Shown piece by piece: positions 51,397 to 60,733 of a DNA stretch of 64,000 bases (within the stretch, counting starts at the first letter, position 1; every line of letters starts with the position of its first letter). Below the pieces are notes generated by a model. It was not told the DNA's origin. It did not search any database and was given only the letters and a program-made list of their open reading frames with translations. The stretch covers positions 6,935,717 through 6,999,716 of the forward strand of contig NZ_AP018290.1 in NCBI RefSeq assembly GCF_002368415.1, written 5' to 3'. Made by a program: the position numbers and the translations under genes. Source of the DNA: Calothrix sp. NIES-4105. GTDB lineage: Bacteria; Cyanobacteriota; Cyanobacteriia; Cyanobacteriales; Nostocaceae.

Positions 51397-52965
51397 GTGA
51401 AACTATATTGGTTGTTATCAAGCACTTTCATCACTTCGTTTTTCATGCTGCCGTCCGAAGCTCGTGCAGAAAACGGTTCGGCAACTTTTAATCAGGAATT
51501 ACGAGTAGCACAGAATTATCAAATAGTTCAAACTCAAACAGCTCAAGCTGCGACACAAATCGAAAATCTACGAGTTACAGGTGACGGTTTCTTTGTCCGC
51601 AGCAGCGGTGGAAATCCCTTAATTCGTGTCTCGCGAAGTCGTGACCAAAGGACTATTAATATAGATATTGCGAATGCCTCACTGGCGCCGAGTTTAACAA
51701 CAGAGATGATGGTAAATCGTTTTGGCGTTAGTCGAGTCGTTTTATCGCAACTTGAAGGAAACAATACTCCTATTGTTCGGATGTCTCTACAAGTCGAAAA
51801 AGATAGTCCTGACTGGCGAGTTTCTAAGAGTGGTTCCAATTTAATTATTTTACCCACCCGTCTTATTAGTTCGGGTAGTTCTTCAAGTGGTTCTTCAAGT
51901 GGTTCTTCAAATGGTTCAAATAATCCTCCTGATAATAATGAATCTTCTAGACCATTCCCTGGTATCCCAGAACAAAAACGCGACAGTAATTCACTTGCAA
52001 CAATTCAATCAATAGAATTAGCAGGTGGTGGTACGCAATTAGTCGTTCGTGCAGACCAAAACTTTACTGCTACAAGTGGTTGGGATAGAAGTACGGGAAT
52101 GTTTCGTATTGCCGTAGCGAACGCGCGTTTAACTTCTAACGTTCGTGGACCAGCGTTTGATAGTAATAGCCCTATTCTCAGAGTTCGGTTAACCGAACAA
52201 AAAGAATCAAACACCGTAATAATTTTGGTGCAACCTGCTCCTGGGGTACAAATTGGGCAACTTAATCAAATTACTGGACAATTTTTGGCGCTCGAATTGC
52301 AACGTAATCGACTGATACCCCCTACAACATTACCTCCATTTCCTATACCAGGTGGCTCAGGCCCAATAATTGGTAATCCACCACAACAACCCACAACTCC
52401 TATACCCAGACGAAATAACGATGGACGTTTAGTGGTAATTATTGACCCAGGACATGGTGGTAGAGATTCAGGCGCCCTTGGTATTGGCGGCTCAATGGAG
52501 AAAAATATTATTTTGCCGATAGGTATTAGAGTCGCGCAAATTCTCCAACAAAACGGTGTACAGGCAGTAATGACACGCAATGCAGACTATTTTGTGACAT
52601 TACAAGGTCGGGTGGATATGGCACAGCAAATTAACGCATCGGTATTTGTTAGTATCCACGCAAATTCAGCCGGTGCAAGTCGTCCGGATGTGAATGGATT
52701 GGAAACGTATTATTACGACAGTGGTCTAGAACTCGCTCGTATAGTCCACAGTTCCATACTTCAAAGTCTCAATGTACGAGACAGAGGAGTACGACGAGCT
52801 AGATTTTTTGTTTTGAGAAGAAGCTCAATGCCATCAATTTTAGTAGAAACCGGGTTTATGACAGGTACTCAAGACATATCACGGCTCGTTACACCACAAT
52901 ACCAAGCTCAAATGGCAGATGCCATCGCGCGCGGTGTTTTGCAATATCTTCGACAACTTCGCTAG
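51397..52965 (+). CDS. amiC1: N-acetylmuramoyl-L-alanine amidase with AMIN domains, AmiC1-like
   Basis: The 522-residue periplasmic wall amidase cuts the peptide from N-acetylmuramic acid. GTG 51397 is used as start: it opens a clean signal peptide (VKLYWLLSSTFITSFFML...ARA) and mirrors the next gene. Two beta-rich AMIN-type domains (~45-150 and ~205-305) and a Ser/Gly/Asn then Pro linker precede the Amidase_3 zinc domain. That domain has H353 (IDPGHGG), E368 and the VSIHANS and LVETGFMTG motifs. It lacks the extra N-terminal AMIN domain of its neighbour. Tandem amiC1-amiC2 genes are needed for cell-cell communication in Nostoc, where they drill septal nanopores. Confidence 0.87.
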   Translation: MKLYWLLSSTFITSFFMLPSEARAENGSATFNQELRVAQNYQIVQTQTAQAATQIENLRVTGDGFFVRSSGGNPLIRVSRSRDQRTINIDIANASLAPSLTTEMMVNRFGVSRVVLSQLEGNNTPIVRMSLQVEKDSPDWRVSKSGSNLIILPTRLISSGSSSSGSSSGSSNGSNNPPDNNESSRPFPGIPEQKRDSNSLATIQSIELAGGGTQLVVRADQNFTATSGWDRSTGMFRIAVANARLTSNVRGPAFDSNSPILRVRLTEQKESNTVIILVQPAPGVQIGQLNQITGQFLALELQRNRLIPPTTLPPFPIPGGSGPIIGNPPQQPTTPIPRRNNDGRLVVIIDPGHGGRDSGALGIGGSMEKNIILPIGIRVAQILQQNGVQAVMTRNADYFVTLQGRVDMAQQINASVFVSIHANSAGASRPDVNGLETYYYDSGLELARIVHSSILQSLNVRDRGVRRARFFVLRRSSMPSILVETGFMTGTQDISRLVTPQYQAQMADAIARGVLQYLRQLR

Positions 52966-53631
52966 CAGCAAATAATATCATATGTTTAAACCGAACACCA
53001 AGTATTTCGCAGTGCCACTACAACTAATAGCTATAAACTAAGATTCGTCCCTCGTTCAAGTTGGGTATTGGTAAGTAGTTTTAGTGGTTAGCAACTAATT
53101 TTTCACCTATAACCAAGAACAAATTGCCAGTAAACAACGACTATATAGCTAGGGACTTATATTTCAGACGGCGTGCATCGATTACTGACAATCGTCCAAA
53201 TCGTCCTATTCCTCGCTACTTCCATCAACTTTACCAACACAAACTTTTATTTTTTTGATGCTTGGGTTGACACTACGATTCAATTGTGGATAGATTGTTT
53301 CAAAAAATACAATTCTTATTTTGGGCAGTTTATTCAACGTGGGTTACTCGCGCCTCGAAGTATGACTGTTCTCAAAATCTAAAATTGCCGTGTTATATGT
53401 TACAAGCTAAGATTGACACTCACTGTTAATTCAGGTTATCTCATTCTTGGCGTAATAATGACGCTGAAAACACGAGCAATTTTGATACGTAATTGTATTT
53501 AAAGTTGAATTTTGTTTGCGCTCGTTCGGTGTGGAGCCTTCTCGTTGGGTGACGGTGTGAGGAATAGCTAAAAAAACATATATATTTGACGCTTTTAAAG
53601 CGTTGTATCAATGGATTCAGGAGAAAACACT
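52966..53631. other. Spacer between the two amidase genes, no convincing gene
   Basis: This is 666 bases, long for genes that belong together, so amiC2 likely has its own promoter. A 69-codon frame at 53173-53382 has a GTG start and unusual composition and is not supported. No strong hairpin was found. Confidence 0.45.
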
Positions 53632-55596
53632 GTGAGATTACACTGGTTACTACCCAGCACCCTTTTTACTGTCTTCATACTTTCGTCGCCCGCCCATGCA
53701 GCTAAACTCAACTCTTGGCGGTTTGATGCCAATCAAAACCGATTGGAAATCGTTACCGACGGCGCCGTGCAACCAAAAGCACAGCTAATTTTTAACCCCA
53801 CACGGGTAGTCATCGACCTGCCAGGAACTCGATTCGGGCGCCCCCAACTAACGCAACCAATAGGCGGCGCGATACGGTCACTTCGTATTGGACAATTCGA
53901 CGAAGAAACCGCGCGTCTTGTCGTCGAACTCTCACCTGGTTATACTCTTGACCCAGCCCAAGTAAAATTCGTTGGAGTTAGTCCTAGTCGTTGGACAGTA
54001 CAACTACCAAAACCCGAACGTGAACAAGTTGGAGATTCTTCTGATAAAGGTATCTACAATGTAGTCACTACTAGTCCCAATAACTCAACCAATAACTCAT
54101 CTAACAACTCAGCGTCGAACTCAAGACCGTCACCCCCATCCAGTGGCTCGACAGTAGTTGCGACTTCACAAGTTGGGACAACAATCGAGAACATTCAAGT
54201 TACAGGTGATGGTTTTTTTGTTCGCACTACTGGGGCTGGAAATCCACAGTTGAGAGTAATTCGTAGTCTTGATCGACGCTCGGTAGACATAGATATTAGC
54301 GGTGCGACTATTTCACCTCAAGCGCAACGCGAAATTTCAGTTGATAAACACGGTGTTAACAGAGTTTTATTATCTCAGTTAGATTCAAGAACCCCGACTG
54401 TCAGGATGCAGTTACAAGTAAATAGAGACAGCCCTGACTGGCGCGCGACAAAAAGCGGTTTAAATGGATTAATTGTAATTCCCAGTATTGGTAGTTCAGT
54501 TGTTCGACTTCCAAGTCCGAATAACCCTCGCCCAATAGAAAACCGACCTAGCCCAAATTTACCAGTAAGTACAATCGCAACAATTCAATCGGTTGAACTT
54601 AACGCTACAGGTACACAGCTTATTATCAATGGAGATCAACGTTTAACGGGAAGCGGTGGGTGGGATAGGTCTACGGGACTGTTTCGTATCACAATTCCCA
54701 ACGCCAAATTAGACAGAAACGTTCGAGGTCCAAGTTTTGGTACCAATAGTCCAGTATTGAGAGTTCGTTTACAGCAGGAGCAACCCAACACCGTTGCAAT
54801 TTTGGTGCAACCTGCGGCAGGCGTACAAGTTGGACAAATCAATCAACTAAGCGGTCAATTACTATCAGTTGAACTGCAACGCGGACGGATAAGCTCCACC
54901 ATCCCGCCAATTAATCAGCCTTCAGTACCACAACCCCCTGTACTTCTACCACCTCTACCAATTCCACGTCCTAACCCGACACCATTACCACCAGGTGGAG
55001 GGCCAATAATTCCTCCACCTACAACAACTCAACCTCCAGTGCGTCAACCAACTCCTAGAGGCAAAATTGTTGTGGTTGTTGACCCAGGACATGGAGGAAA
55101 AGATTCCGGCGCCCCAGGTCTTCGCGGGTTACTTGAAAAAGACGTAATTTTACCTATCGGCTTACGAGTCAAGTCAATTCTGGAACAAAATAATATCCAA
55201 GTTGTCATGACTCGTGACAGTGACTTTTTTGTTGACTTAAAACCACGGGTAGACTTGGCAGAACGTGTTAACGCCACTTTATTTGTCAGTATCCACGCAA
55301 ACTCCATCGATGGGCGCCCCGATGTTAACGGCTTAGAAGTTTACTACTATGACAGCGGTTATCGTCTTGCAGAAGCAGTTCGCCAAAGTATTCTCCAGAA
55401 TATCTCTACCATCAAAGACCGAGGCACCCGCAAAGCTAGATTTTACGTTTTAAGAAAAAGCTCAATGCCTTCAATCTTAGTAGAAACAGGTTACATGACA
55501 GGAGTTGAAGATAACCCTCGTCTCGGTACCCGTGAATATCAAAATCGCATGGCAGAAGCTATCGCGCGTGGTGTTCTGAGATATCTGGGAAGATAA
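53632..55596 (+). CDS. amiC2: N-acetylmuramoyl-L-alanine amidase with three AMIN-type domains, AmiC2-like
   Basis: The 654-residue enzyme is paralogous to the preceding one. GTG 53632 is chosen because AGGAG lies eight bases upstream and a signal peptide (VRLHWLLPSTLFTVFILSS...AHA) follows at once; ATG 53611 is less likely. A first AMIN domain (~25-125, RVVIDLPGTRFGRPQLTQPI) is present only here. Two further AMIN-type domains match the first amidase, then a Pro-rich linker and Amidase_3 with H487 (VDPGHGG), E502 and LVETGYMTG. In Nostoc punctiforme AmiC2 makes the septal nanopore array. Position before murI and sds agrees with Nostoc 7120 as I recall it. Confidence 0.9.
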   Translation: MRLHWLLPSTLFTVFILSSPAHAAKLNSWRFDANQNRLEIVTDGAVQPKAQLIFNPTRVVIDLPGTRFGRPQLTQPIGGAIRSLRIGQFDEETARLVVELSPGYTLDPAQVKFVGVSPSRWTVQLPKPEREQVGDSSDKGIYNVVTTSPNNSTNNSSNNSASNSRPSPPSSGSTVVATSQVGTTIENIQVTGDGFFVRTTGAGNPQLRVIRSLDRRSVDIDISGATISPQAQREISVDKHGVNRVLLSQLDSRTPTVRMQLQVNRDSPDWRATKSGLNGLIVIPSIGSSVVRLPSPNNPRPIENRPSPNLPVSTIATIQSVELNATGTQLIINGDQRLTGSGGWDRSTGLFRITIPNAKLDRNVRGPSFGTNSPVLRVRLQQEQPNTVAILVQPAAGVQVGQINQLSGQLLSVELQRGRISSTIPPINQPSVPQPPVLLPPLPIPRPNPTPLPPGGGPIIPPPTTTQPPVRQPTPRGKIVVVVDPGHGGKDSGAPGLRGLLEKDVILPIGLRVKSILEQNNIQVVMTRDSDFFVDLKPRVDLAERVNATLFVSIHANSIDGRPDVNGLEVYYYDSGYRLAEAVRQSILQNISTIKDRGTRKARFYVLRKSSMPSILVETGYMTGVEDNPRLGTREYQNRMAEAIARGVLRYLGR

Positions 55597-55600
55597 ACCA

Positions 55601-55628
55601 TGTAGAGACGCGATTTATCGCGTCTCTA
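55601..55628. terminator. GTAGAGACGCGA hairpin after amiC2
   Basis: TGTAGAGACGCGA-TTTA-TCGCGTCTCTA forms a perfect stem five bases past the amiC2 stop, followed by a T-rich stretch. A sister hairpin lies at 20411-20440, so it is both a dispersed repeat and a likely terminator here. Confidence 0.65.
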
Positions 55629-55717
55629 GTTTGTAATAAAACCCCTTGGCTAAATATTTGTGTAATTGCTATAAATCCTGTATTGTTAATCAAAAATAAA
55701 AATAATATTAGCTAGCT

Positions 55718-56602
55718 GTGTTTCTATCTTCAACTAAAGAATCCTTACTTGGGCTGTTTAACTATTGCGACACACGAGAACCACAGCGTGCCCCAATTGG
55801 GGTATTTGATAGTGGTGTGGGGGGGTTAACTGTGCTGCGCGAACTTTATCGCCAGCTTCAAAATGAGTCGATTATCTATTTTGGAGATACGGCTCGATTA
55901 CCTTATGGCATTCGCTCCCAAGCTGAAATTATTCAGTTTAACCGCGAAATTCTAACTTGGATGCAGCATGTCGGTGTTAAAATGGCAGTGATGGCTTGTA
56001 ATACAAGTTCCGCCCTTGCTCTGGAAACTGTACGAGAAGAATTTGACTTTCCTATTATCGGTGTAATTCTTCCTGGCGCCAAAGCCGCAGTACAACATGG
56101 AAAGCGTATTGGTGTTATCGCAACTCCAGCCACAGCAAAAAGCAACGCCTACAAAAATGCTATCCTAGAAATTGAAGCCCACGCTATTGTTTGGCAAGTT
56201 AGTTGCCCTGAATTCGTGCCTTTAATCGAACAAAACCGTATTCATGACCCCTACACTGTTGAAGTTGCAACCTCATACCTCGAACCGCTAATTCAACAGA
56301 ATATTGATACCCTTATCTACGGTTGTACTCACTATCCTCACCTGTCACCAATCATACGCTCGCTTTTACCAAGTACAGTTAATCTTGTAGACCCTGCAGT
56401 TTACGTTGCTTCTGCTTGCGCGACTGAACTGGATTTACTAAACTTACGTAACAACTTCCCACCTATGCCAACTCGCTTTGTTGTCAGCGGTTGCCCACAA
56501 ACATTTGCCCAAACCTCTGTTAACTGGCTTGGTTGCACTCCCTCGGTTGAAGTTTTAGATTTTACCGCAATACATAACCTTCAACAAAACGTCGTCACTT
56601 GA
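55718..56602 (+). CDS. murI: Glutamate racemase
   Basis: The 294-residue cofactor-independent racemase makes D-glutamate for peptidoglycan. The two catalytic cysteines are C94 (VMACNTSSAL) and C203 (IYGCTHYPHL). The N-terminal IGVFDSGVGGLTVLREL and FGDTARLPYG motifs are intact. The GTG start at 55718 gives a ~25-residue variable leader before the conserved core, and no better start was found. It follows the amidase genes, keeping cell-wall functions together, but a terminator-like hairpin separates it from amiC2. Confidence 0.95.
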   Translation: MFLSSTKESLLGLFNYCDTREPQRAPIGVFDSGVGGLTVLRELYRQLQNESIIYFGDTARLPYGIRSQAEIIQFNREILTWMQHVGVKMAVMACNTSSALALETVREEFDFPIIGVILPGAKAAVQHGKRIGVIATPATAKSNAYKNAILEIEAHAIVWQVSCPEFVPLIEQNRIHDPYTVEVATSYLEPLIQQNIDTLIYGCTHYPHLSPIIRSLLPSTVNLVDPAVYVASACATELDLLNLRNNFPPMPTRFVVSGCPQTFAQTSVNWLGCTPSVEVLDFTAIHNLQQNVVT

Positions 56603-56694
56603 TTAATGTCGGTTGGGGAGCCACCAGGAGTGCCGGGGTTCCCCCACCCTTAGAGAGTGGCGTTGTAGCAAAACGCAAAACCCAACTTAACATC

Positions 56695-56793
56695 TTAATC
56701 AATAGGAGAAGTTTTGTTACCACTGCGTTTAGCTAGTGCTAATAATAGATATACAGTAAATAAATATCCAGAAGCTAGAATAAAAATCATCAT
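56695..56793 (-). CDS. Putative 32-residue single-span membrane protein
   Basis: The small product reads MMIFILASGYLFTVYLLLAL then AKRSGNKTSPID: one membrane helix and a short basic/polar cytoplasmic end. This is the shape of the tiny subunits of photosynthetic or NDH-1 complexes, though I cannot match it to a named one. A GAG at about -9 is the only ribosome-site support. A longer frame from 56916 adds an unlikely Cys/Tyr-rich extension. A real gene is plausible because the composition switches cleanly from spacer to helix. Confidence 0.5.
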   Translation of the reverse strand: MMIFILASGYLFTVYLLLALAKRSGNKTSPID

Positions 56794-57731
56794 GGTCGTT
56801 CTCACATAAACTATTTTTTGACGAATTATTTGTTTGTATGTAATGTAATAAGCATCCGCAGCACTCCGACGTAAGCATATGAATAGCTCACAATATGACA
56901 GCACCGTACATAGCACTCCTCATATCAGTACAGCTTGCTTTCAGGTAAATTTTTTGCTTTTTTTGCTTTATAGTTTTATATACTTACAGACTCACTGCTG
57001 CTAACTAGCGCGACTATTACGCCAAACGACGATATAGAGCGCTGCTTACACAGTCTCCTCAAGTCTGCAAAATTTTCGTTCTTGTGTCAACAACACAAGA
57101 CGCAATAAGCCTTTGATTAAGCGTTAAAGGCTTACTGACTGCTTCACCGAAATTATTTATAATTCCGGCAAGAAACTACATGAACCTACTGTCGAACCAC
57201 TGAAATCGTCAAAAACAGCTTCCCTAGTTCAACTCACGGTATCTATTTAACTCACAACTCACGAATAGCAAAAACGCTCATGAGCGATCTGCTTTTCTGA
57301 GGTGAATAACAAAAAAGTTTTAAGTCCCTTTAACTTAGCGTAACATAACCACTAGGACTTTGAGCTACTAGTAGAGAGTTATTTTCTAATTTTTTTCGCA
57401 ATAACACTTATGAGTTTTTCTTCTGTGTTACGTTTTATGTATAAATAATAATTTTTTACGTAAGTAGATGTAAATAATTTTGCACCCCATCCTTTACATA
57501 GTAAGTAGTATTCTAATAATTAGCTTCTAAATTTAATCAATTTTAAGTATCTTATTATACTTGATAATTTTTATTTACAGCTAGATATAGGCGAGAAATG
57601 CCCGTTGTTGAGATTAAGTTGAGATTAATACGAATGATTGTTCGATGATTGCTTTGCAGTCTAGCTGCTTTATCTTAAAATGAGTATAGAATATGTAAAC
57701 TTTCGTAACTTAAGCCAGAGTCCGCCCATCC
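56794..57731. other. Long intergenic region with consecutive hairpins
   Basis: About 940 bases before sds hold no convincing protein gene. Two neighbouring stems lie at 57080-57100 (TCTTGTGT-CAACA-ACACAAGA) and 57105-57134 (TAAGCCTTT...AAAGGCTTA). Such spacing could mark an untranslated leader or a small RNA. The last 250 bases are AT-rich promoter-like DNA. Confidence 0.4.
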
Positions 57732-58700
57732 ATGACCCCAGCAACCTCCCTTTTTACTCCTGTGGAAGCAGACCTGCGATTACTAGCAGACAATCTGATA
57801 CAGTTAGTTGGAACAGACCACCCCATCCTCTATGCGGCGGCAAAACACCTATTTGGAGCTGGGGGAAAGCGTATCAGACCAGCGATAGTTCTGCTGATAT
57901 CGCGCGCGACCATGTTATCTGATATTACAACTCGTCATCGGCGCCTAGCTGAGATAACAGAAATGATTCACACGGCGAGTTTAGTGCATGATGACGTGGT
58001 AGATGAGTCAGAGTCGCGACGTGGTGTTCCAACAATTCATAGTTTGTTCGGGAACCGTGTTGCTGTACTCGCAGGGGATTTTTTCTTTGCCCAATCTTCT
58101 TGGCACTTAGCCAACTTAGATAACTTAGAAGTTGTAAAACTTTTATCACAAGTCCTGATGGATTTCGCAGTTGGAGAAATTCAACAGGGGTTAAATCGTT
58201 TTGATGCGAGTATCACAATTGATACTTATCTTCAAAAAAATTATTATAAAACCGCAACATTATTTGCTAACAGCGCTAAAGCTGCTGGAGTGTTAAGTGA
58301 GGTCAACGCCGAAACACTAGAGCATTTATACTGTTATGGACGTGATATTGGTTTGGCGTTTCAAATAGTTGATGATATTTTAGACTTTACAAGCTCGGCG
58401 GAAATGTTAGGCAAACCAGTCGGGTCAGATTTGAAAAGCGGCACCTTGACGGCGCCTGTATTATATGCCTTAGAAGAGAAGCCAGCATTATATATGCTCA
58501 TAGAGCGTGAGTTTGCTCAAGAGGGCGACTTAGAGCAAGCATTGGCGTTAATATCTGACAGCCAAGGTATCGCGCGAGCTAGGGAACTAGCAGCGCTGTG
58601 CGCAAAGTCAGCTGTTGAGCATTTAGAAGATTTACCATACTCAGAGTCTCGTCAAGCTTTGATAAACATGACTGATTTTGCGCTGAGTCGGTTGTATTAA
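57732..58700 (+). CDS. sds: Long-chain polyprenyl (solanesyl) diphosphate synthase
   Basis: The 322-residue trans-prenyltransferase makes the side chain of plastoquinone by adding isopentenyl units. The two Mg-binding aspartate motifs are D87-D-V-V-D91 (LVHDDVVDESE) and D214-D-I-L-D218 (FQIVDDILDF). GAGGKRIRP (42-50) binds diphosphate. Chain length cannot be read with certainty, but solanesyl (C45) synthase is expected for the cyanobacterial orthologue. A longer overlapping frame on the same strand (57680-57922) is out of phase and not a gene. Confidence 0.9.
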   Translation: MTPATSLFTPVEADLRLLADNLIQLVGTDHPILYAAAKHLFGAGGKRIRPAIVLLISRATMLSDITTRHRRLAEITEMIHTASLVHDDVVDESESRRGVPTIHSLFGNRVAVLAGDFFFAQSSWHLANLDNLEVVKLLSQVLMDFAVGEIQQGLNRFDASITIDTYLQKNYYKTATLFANSAKAAGVLSEVNAETLEHLYCYGRDIGLAFQIVDDILDFTSSAEMLGKPVGSDLKSGTLTAPVLYALEEKPALYMLIEREFAQEGDLEQALALISDSQGIARARELAALCAKSAVEHLEDLPYSESRQALINMTDFALSRLY

Positions 58701-58736
58701 GTTTTTTGTTTCATAAATTTAATTTATTGGTCTTAA

Positions 58737-58795
58737 AAGAGCTAAGGAGTAAGCACAGACAGTAAAATCTCTGTTGTGAGGCGCCCTTAGCTCTT
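58737..58795. terminator. AAGAGCTAAGG inverted repeat after sds
   Basis: AAGAGCTAAGG (58737-58747) and CCTTAGCTCTT (58785-58795) form an 11-bp stem with a ~37-base loop containing TAAGCACAGACAGTAAAATC. It lies between convergent genes and may terminate both. Confidence 0.5.
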
Positions 58796-58859
58796 GAAAT
58801 AGTTACAGCAATTTCCCACAATAACCCGTATGACAAGTTAAGCTGATATCTGGTAGTTT

Positions 58860-59330
58860 TTAAGCGATATCAGGAGGCACTACCCTGTTACGGTAATTTG
58901 TCATAACCTGTTGGATTAATGATTGTAGCTCAAAACGTGGGATTTCGATTGTATCACCACTCACGCCAGAAGTTTCAAAAAAAACTATACTATCTACGGG
59001 TTCCATTGCCGTTAACTGAAACAAAACATGTATAACTCCGATGGGTTTAGCAGTTAACTGAGAGTAACTACTCCGTAACTCGCTATAGAACGCATCTTGT
59101 AATGTAGGGTAAGCATAAACCACTCGTTTTTCGAGTTCTGGATTAGTACGATTGCTCAAAGTGGTCAGAACCCACTGTTCATCCATTCCTTGGAGAACAT
59201 AATACTGTTTATGGGTTAACCTTTGAGCAACTGTTTGCAAAGCCGGAGCGATTGCTGTAATCAGTTGTGGTGTAATACCATCTTGGGGTGCGTTATCAAT
59301 CAGCAATTGAATTTGTGCTTGTAAATCCAT
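58860..59330 (-). CDS. Conserved cyanobacterial hypothetical protein upstream of hetZ
   Basis: The 156-residue protein starts MDLQAQIQLLIDNAPQDGIT (an earlier ATG at 59363 would add 11 residues). It contains YYVLQGMDEQWVLTTLSNR, VVYAYPTLQDAFY and IGVIHVLFQLTAMEPVDSIV, and ends with a helical MTNYRNRVVPPDIA. It is soluble with mixed alpha/beta character and no recognised domain. It lies between sds and hetZ and is divergent from hetZ, with ~210 bases shared upstream. A role in differentiation is possible by position only. Confidence 0.72.
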   Translation of the reverse strand: MDLQAQIQLLIDNAPQDGITPQLITAIAPALQTVAQRLTHKQYYVLQGMDEQWVLTTLSNRTNPELEKRVVYAYPTLQDAFYSELRSSYSQLTAKPIGVIHVLFQLTAMEPVDSIVFFETSGVSGDTIEIPRFELQSLIQQVMTNYRNRVVPPDIA

Positions 59331-59542
59331 ACTGGTAAAGGCGTGCTTTTGAATAATGGACAATGAAGAATTTAATGGGGTATAGCAAATAATCGCTACT
59401 TAGTTGGGAATAATAAACCAAATGAAGTCTTCAACTATGGTGTGCCTAACTCGCTGTATCTTAGACATAATACTTTTTTACCAGTATTCATTATCACCTA
59501 GGTTGTAAATCGATATGTTAGGGTCTTTTTAAGAACGAGACT

Positions 59543-60733
59543 ATGAATTTAGCCGCAACCACAACTATTCAGGGAGAAAATTCTATCGGCGTGGAGGCGA
59601 TATTTGAACTTTCCTTCCAGGAACTAAGGCAATCAACCAAAGCTTCGGAGCGAAATTGTCACGATGTGGCAATGCGTATCACCGCCGAGGTTTATCGGAT
59701 TTGCAATGAGAGCAAACGCATCCAAGCTTCTGGCTCTATAGAAAACTCCGCCACAACCCTTGCCCGACATCGCCTGACTCAGTGCTTGCGATATTACCAG
59801 TTAGGTTCATCTCGGGGCAGGGTGGAACTTCATAGTACCTTGAGTGCGATTGTCTATCGTTACATTAATCCTCCGCAACGACAATTAAGCTATCAAGGGC
59901 GGCTAACGATAATTGAAGATTTTCTACAAAGTTTTTATTTAGAAGCGCTCAACGCTTTTCGCAGGGAAAATCAACTCTTAGCGACTTACCAACCTCAAAC
60001 ACTTCTCGAATTAGCCGAGTATATGGCGTTCACCGAACGTTACGGTAAACGTCGCATCCCCTTACCAGGACGACAGCAACAACTTATTATTCTACGCGCG
60101 CAGACTTTTTCTCAACAGCAGCCACCAGAAACGTGTGTTGATATCGAACAAGCTGCCGAAGGTAGTGCTGGCGAAAGCGATGGCTCCTGGGAAGAACCAG
60201 CGGTTCAAATGCTGCGAAGCGCGATGGCAACACAGCCCGAACCAGAACCATCTGAAGACACGCTACGTTCGGTTGTGATTACCGAATTAATGAACTATTT
60301 AGAGGAACGGCAACAAACCGATTGTGCCGACTACTTCGCGCTGCGATTGCAGGATATGTCAGCAACTGAAATCGAATCAGTTTTGAATTTAACCTCAAGG
60401 CAACGTGATTACTTGCAACAACGTTTCAAGTACCACTTAATTCGATTTGCATTGCTACACCGTTGGGAACTAGTTCATGAATGGCTTGAAGCCGATTTAA
60501 GTACAAATTTGGGTTTGACACCTATTCAATGGGAAAAATTTATTGAAGAAATGGATCCCAAACAACGGTCAATACTAGAATTAAAGCAGCAAAAAGAACC
60601 TGATGAGAAGATTGCCAAGTCCGCTGGGTTATCAATGGCACAACTTCAAAAAAGATGGTTTAAAATTCTTGAACAAGCCTGGGAAATTCGTAACTCTTTA
60701 ATGTCCGGATCAAGCGCGTCTACTCATGAATAG
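59543..60733 (+). CDS. hetZ: Heterocyst differentiation protein HetZ
   Basis: The 396-residue protein matches HetZ in length and key stretches: FELSFQELRQSTKASERNCH, RVELHSTLSAIVYRYINPPQ, YMAFTERYGKRRIPLPGRQQ and the sigma-like EMDPKQRSILELKQQKEPDE. In Nostoc HetZ acts early in heterocyst commitment, downstream of and together with HetR, and controls hetP and pattern genes. The C-terminal ~140 residues look like an HTH/sigma-region-4-type DNA-binding fold. Its stop overlaps patU by eight bases. No clear HetR site was found in the ~180 bases upstream. Confidence 0.93.
   Translation: MNLAATTTIQGENSIGVEAIFELSFQELRQSTKASERNCHDVAMRITAEVYRICNESKRIQASGSIENSATTLARHRLTQCLRYYQLGSSRGRVELHSTLSAIVYRYINPPQRQLSYQGRLTIIEDFLQSFYLEALNAFRRENQLLATYQPQTLLELAEYMAFTERYGKRRIPLPGRQQQLIILRAQTFSQQQPPETCVDIEQAAEGSAGESDGSWEEPAVQMLRSAMATQPEPEPSEDTLRSVVITELMNYLEERQQTDCADYFALRLQDMSATEIESVLNLTSRQRDYLQQRFKYHLIRFALLHRWELVHEWLEADLSTNLGLTPIQWEKFIEEMDPKQRSILELKQQKEPDEKIAKSAGLSMAQLQKRWFKILEQAWEIRNSLMSGSSASTHE

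Noticed and set aside
53173-53382. 69-codon open frame between the two amidases
   Set aside because: GTG start without ribosome site, Phe/Asn-rich AT-driven composition, no recognisable pattern.
59364-59542. HetR-binding palindrome upstream of hetZ
   Set aside because: The spacer was read for a GGGTCTAACCCC-like inverted repeat; only an isolated TTAGGGTC half is present.
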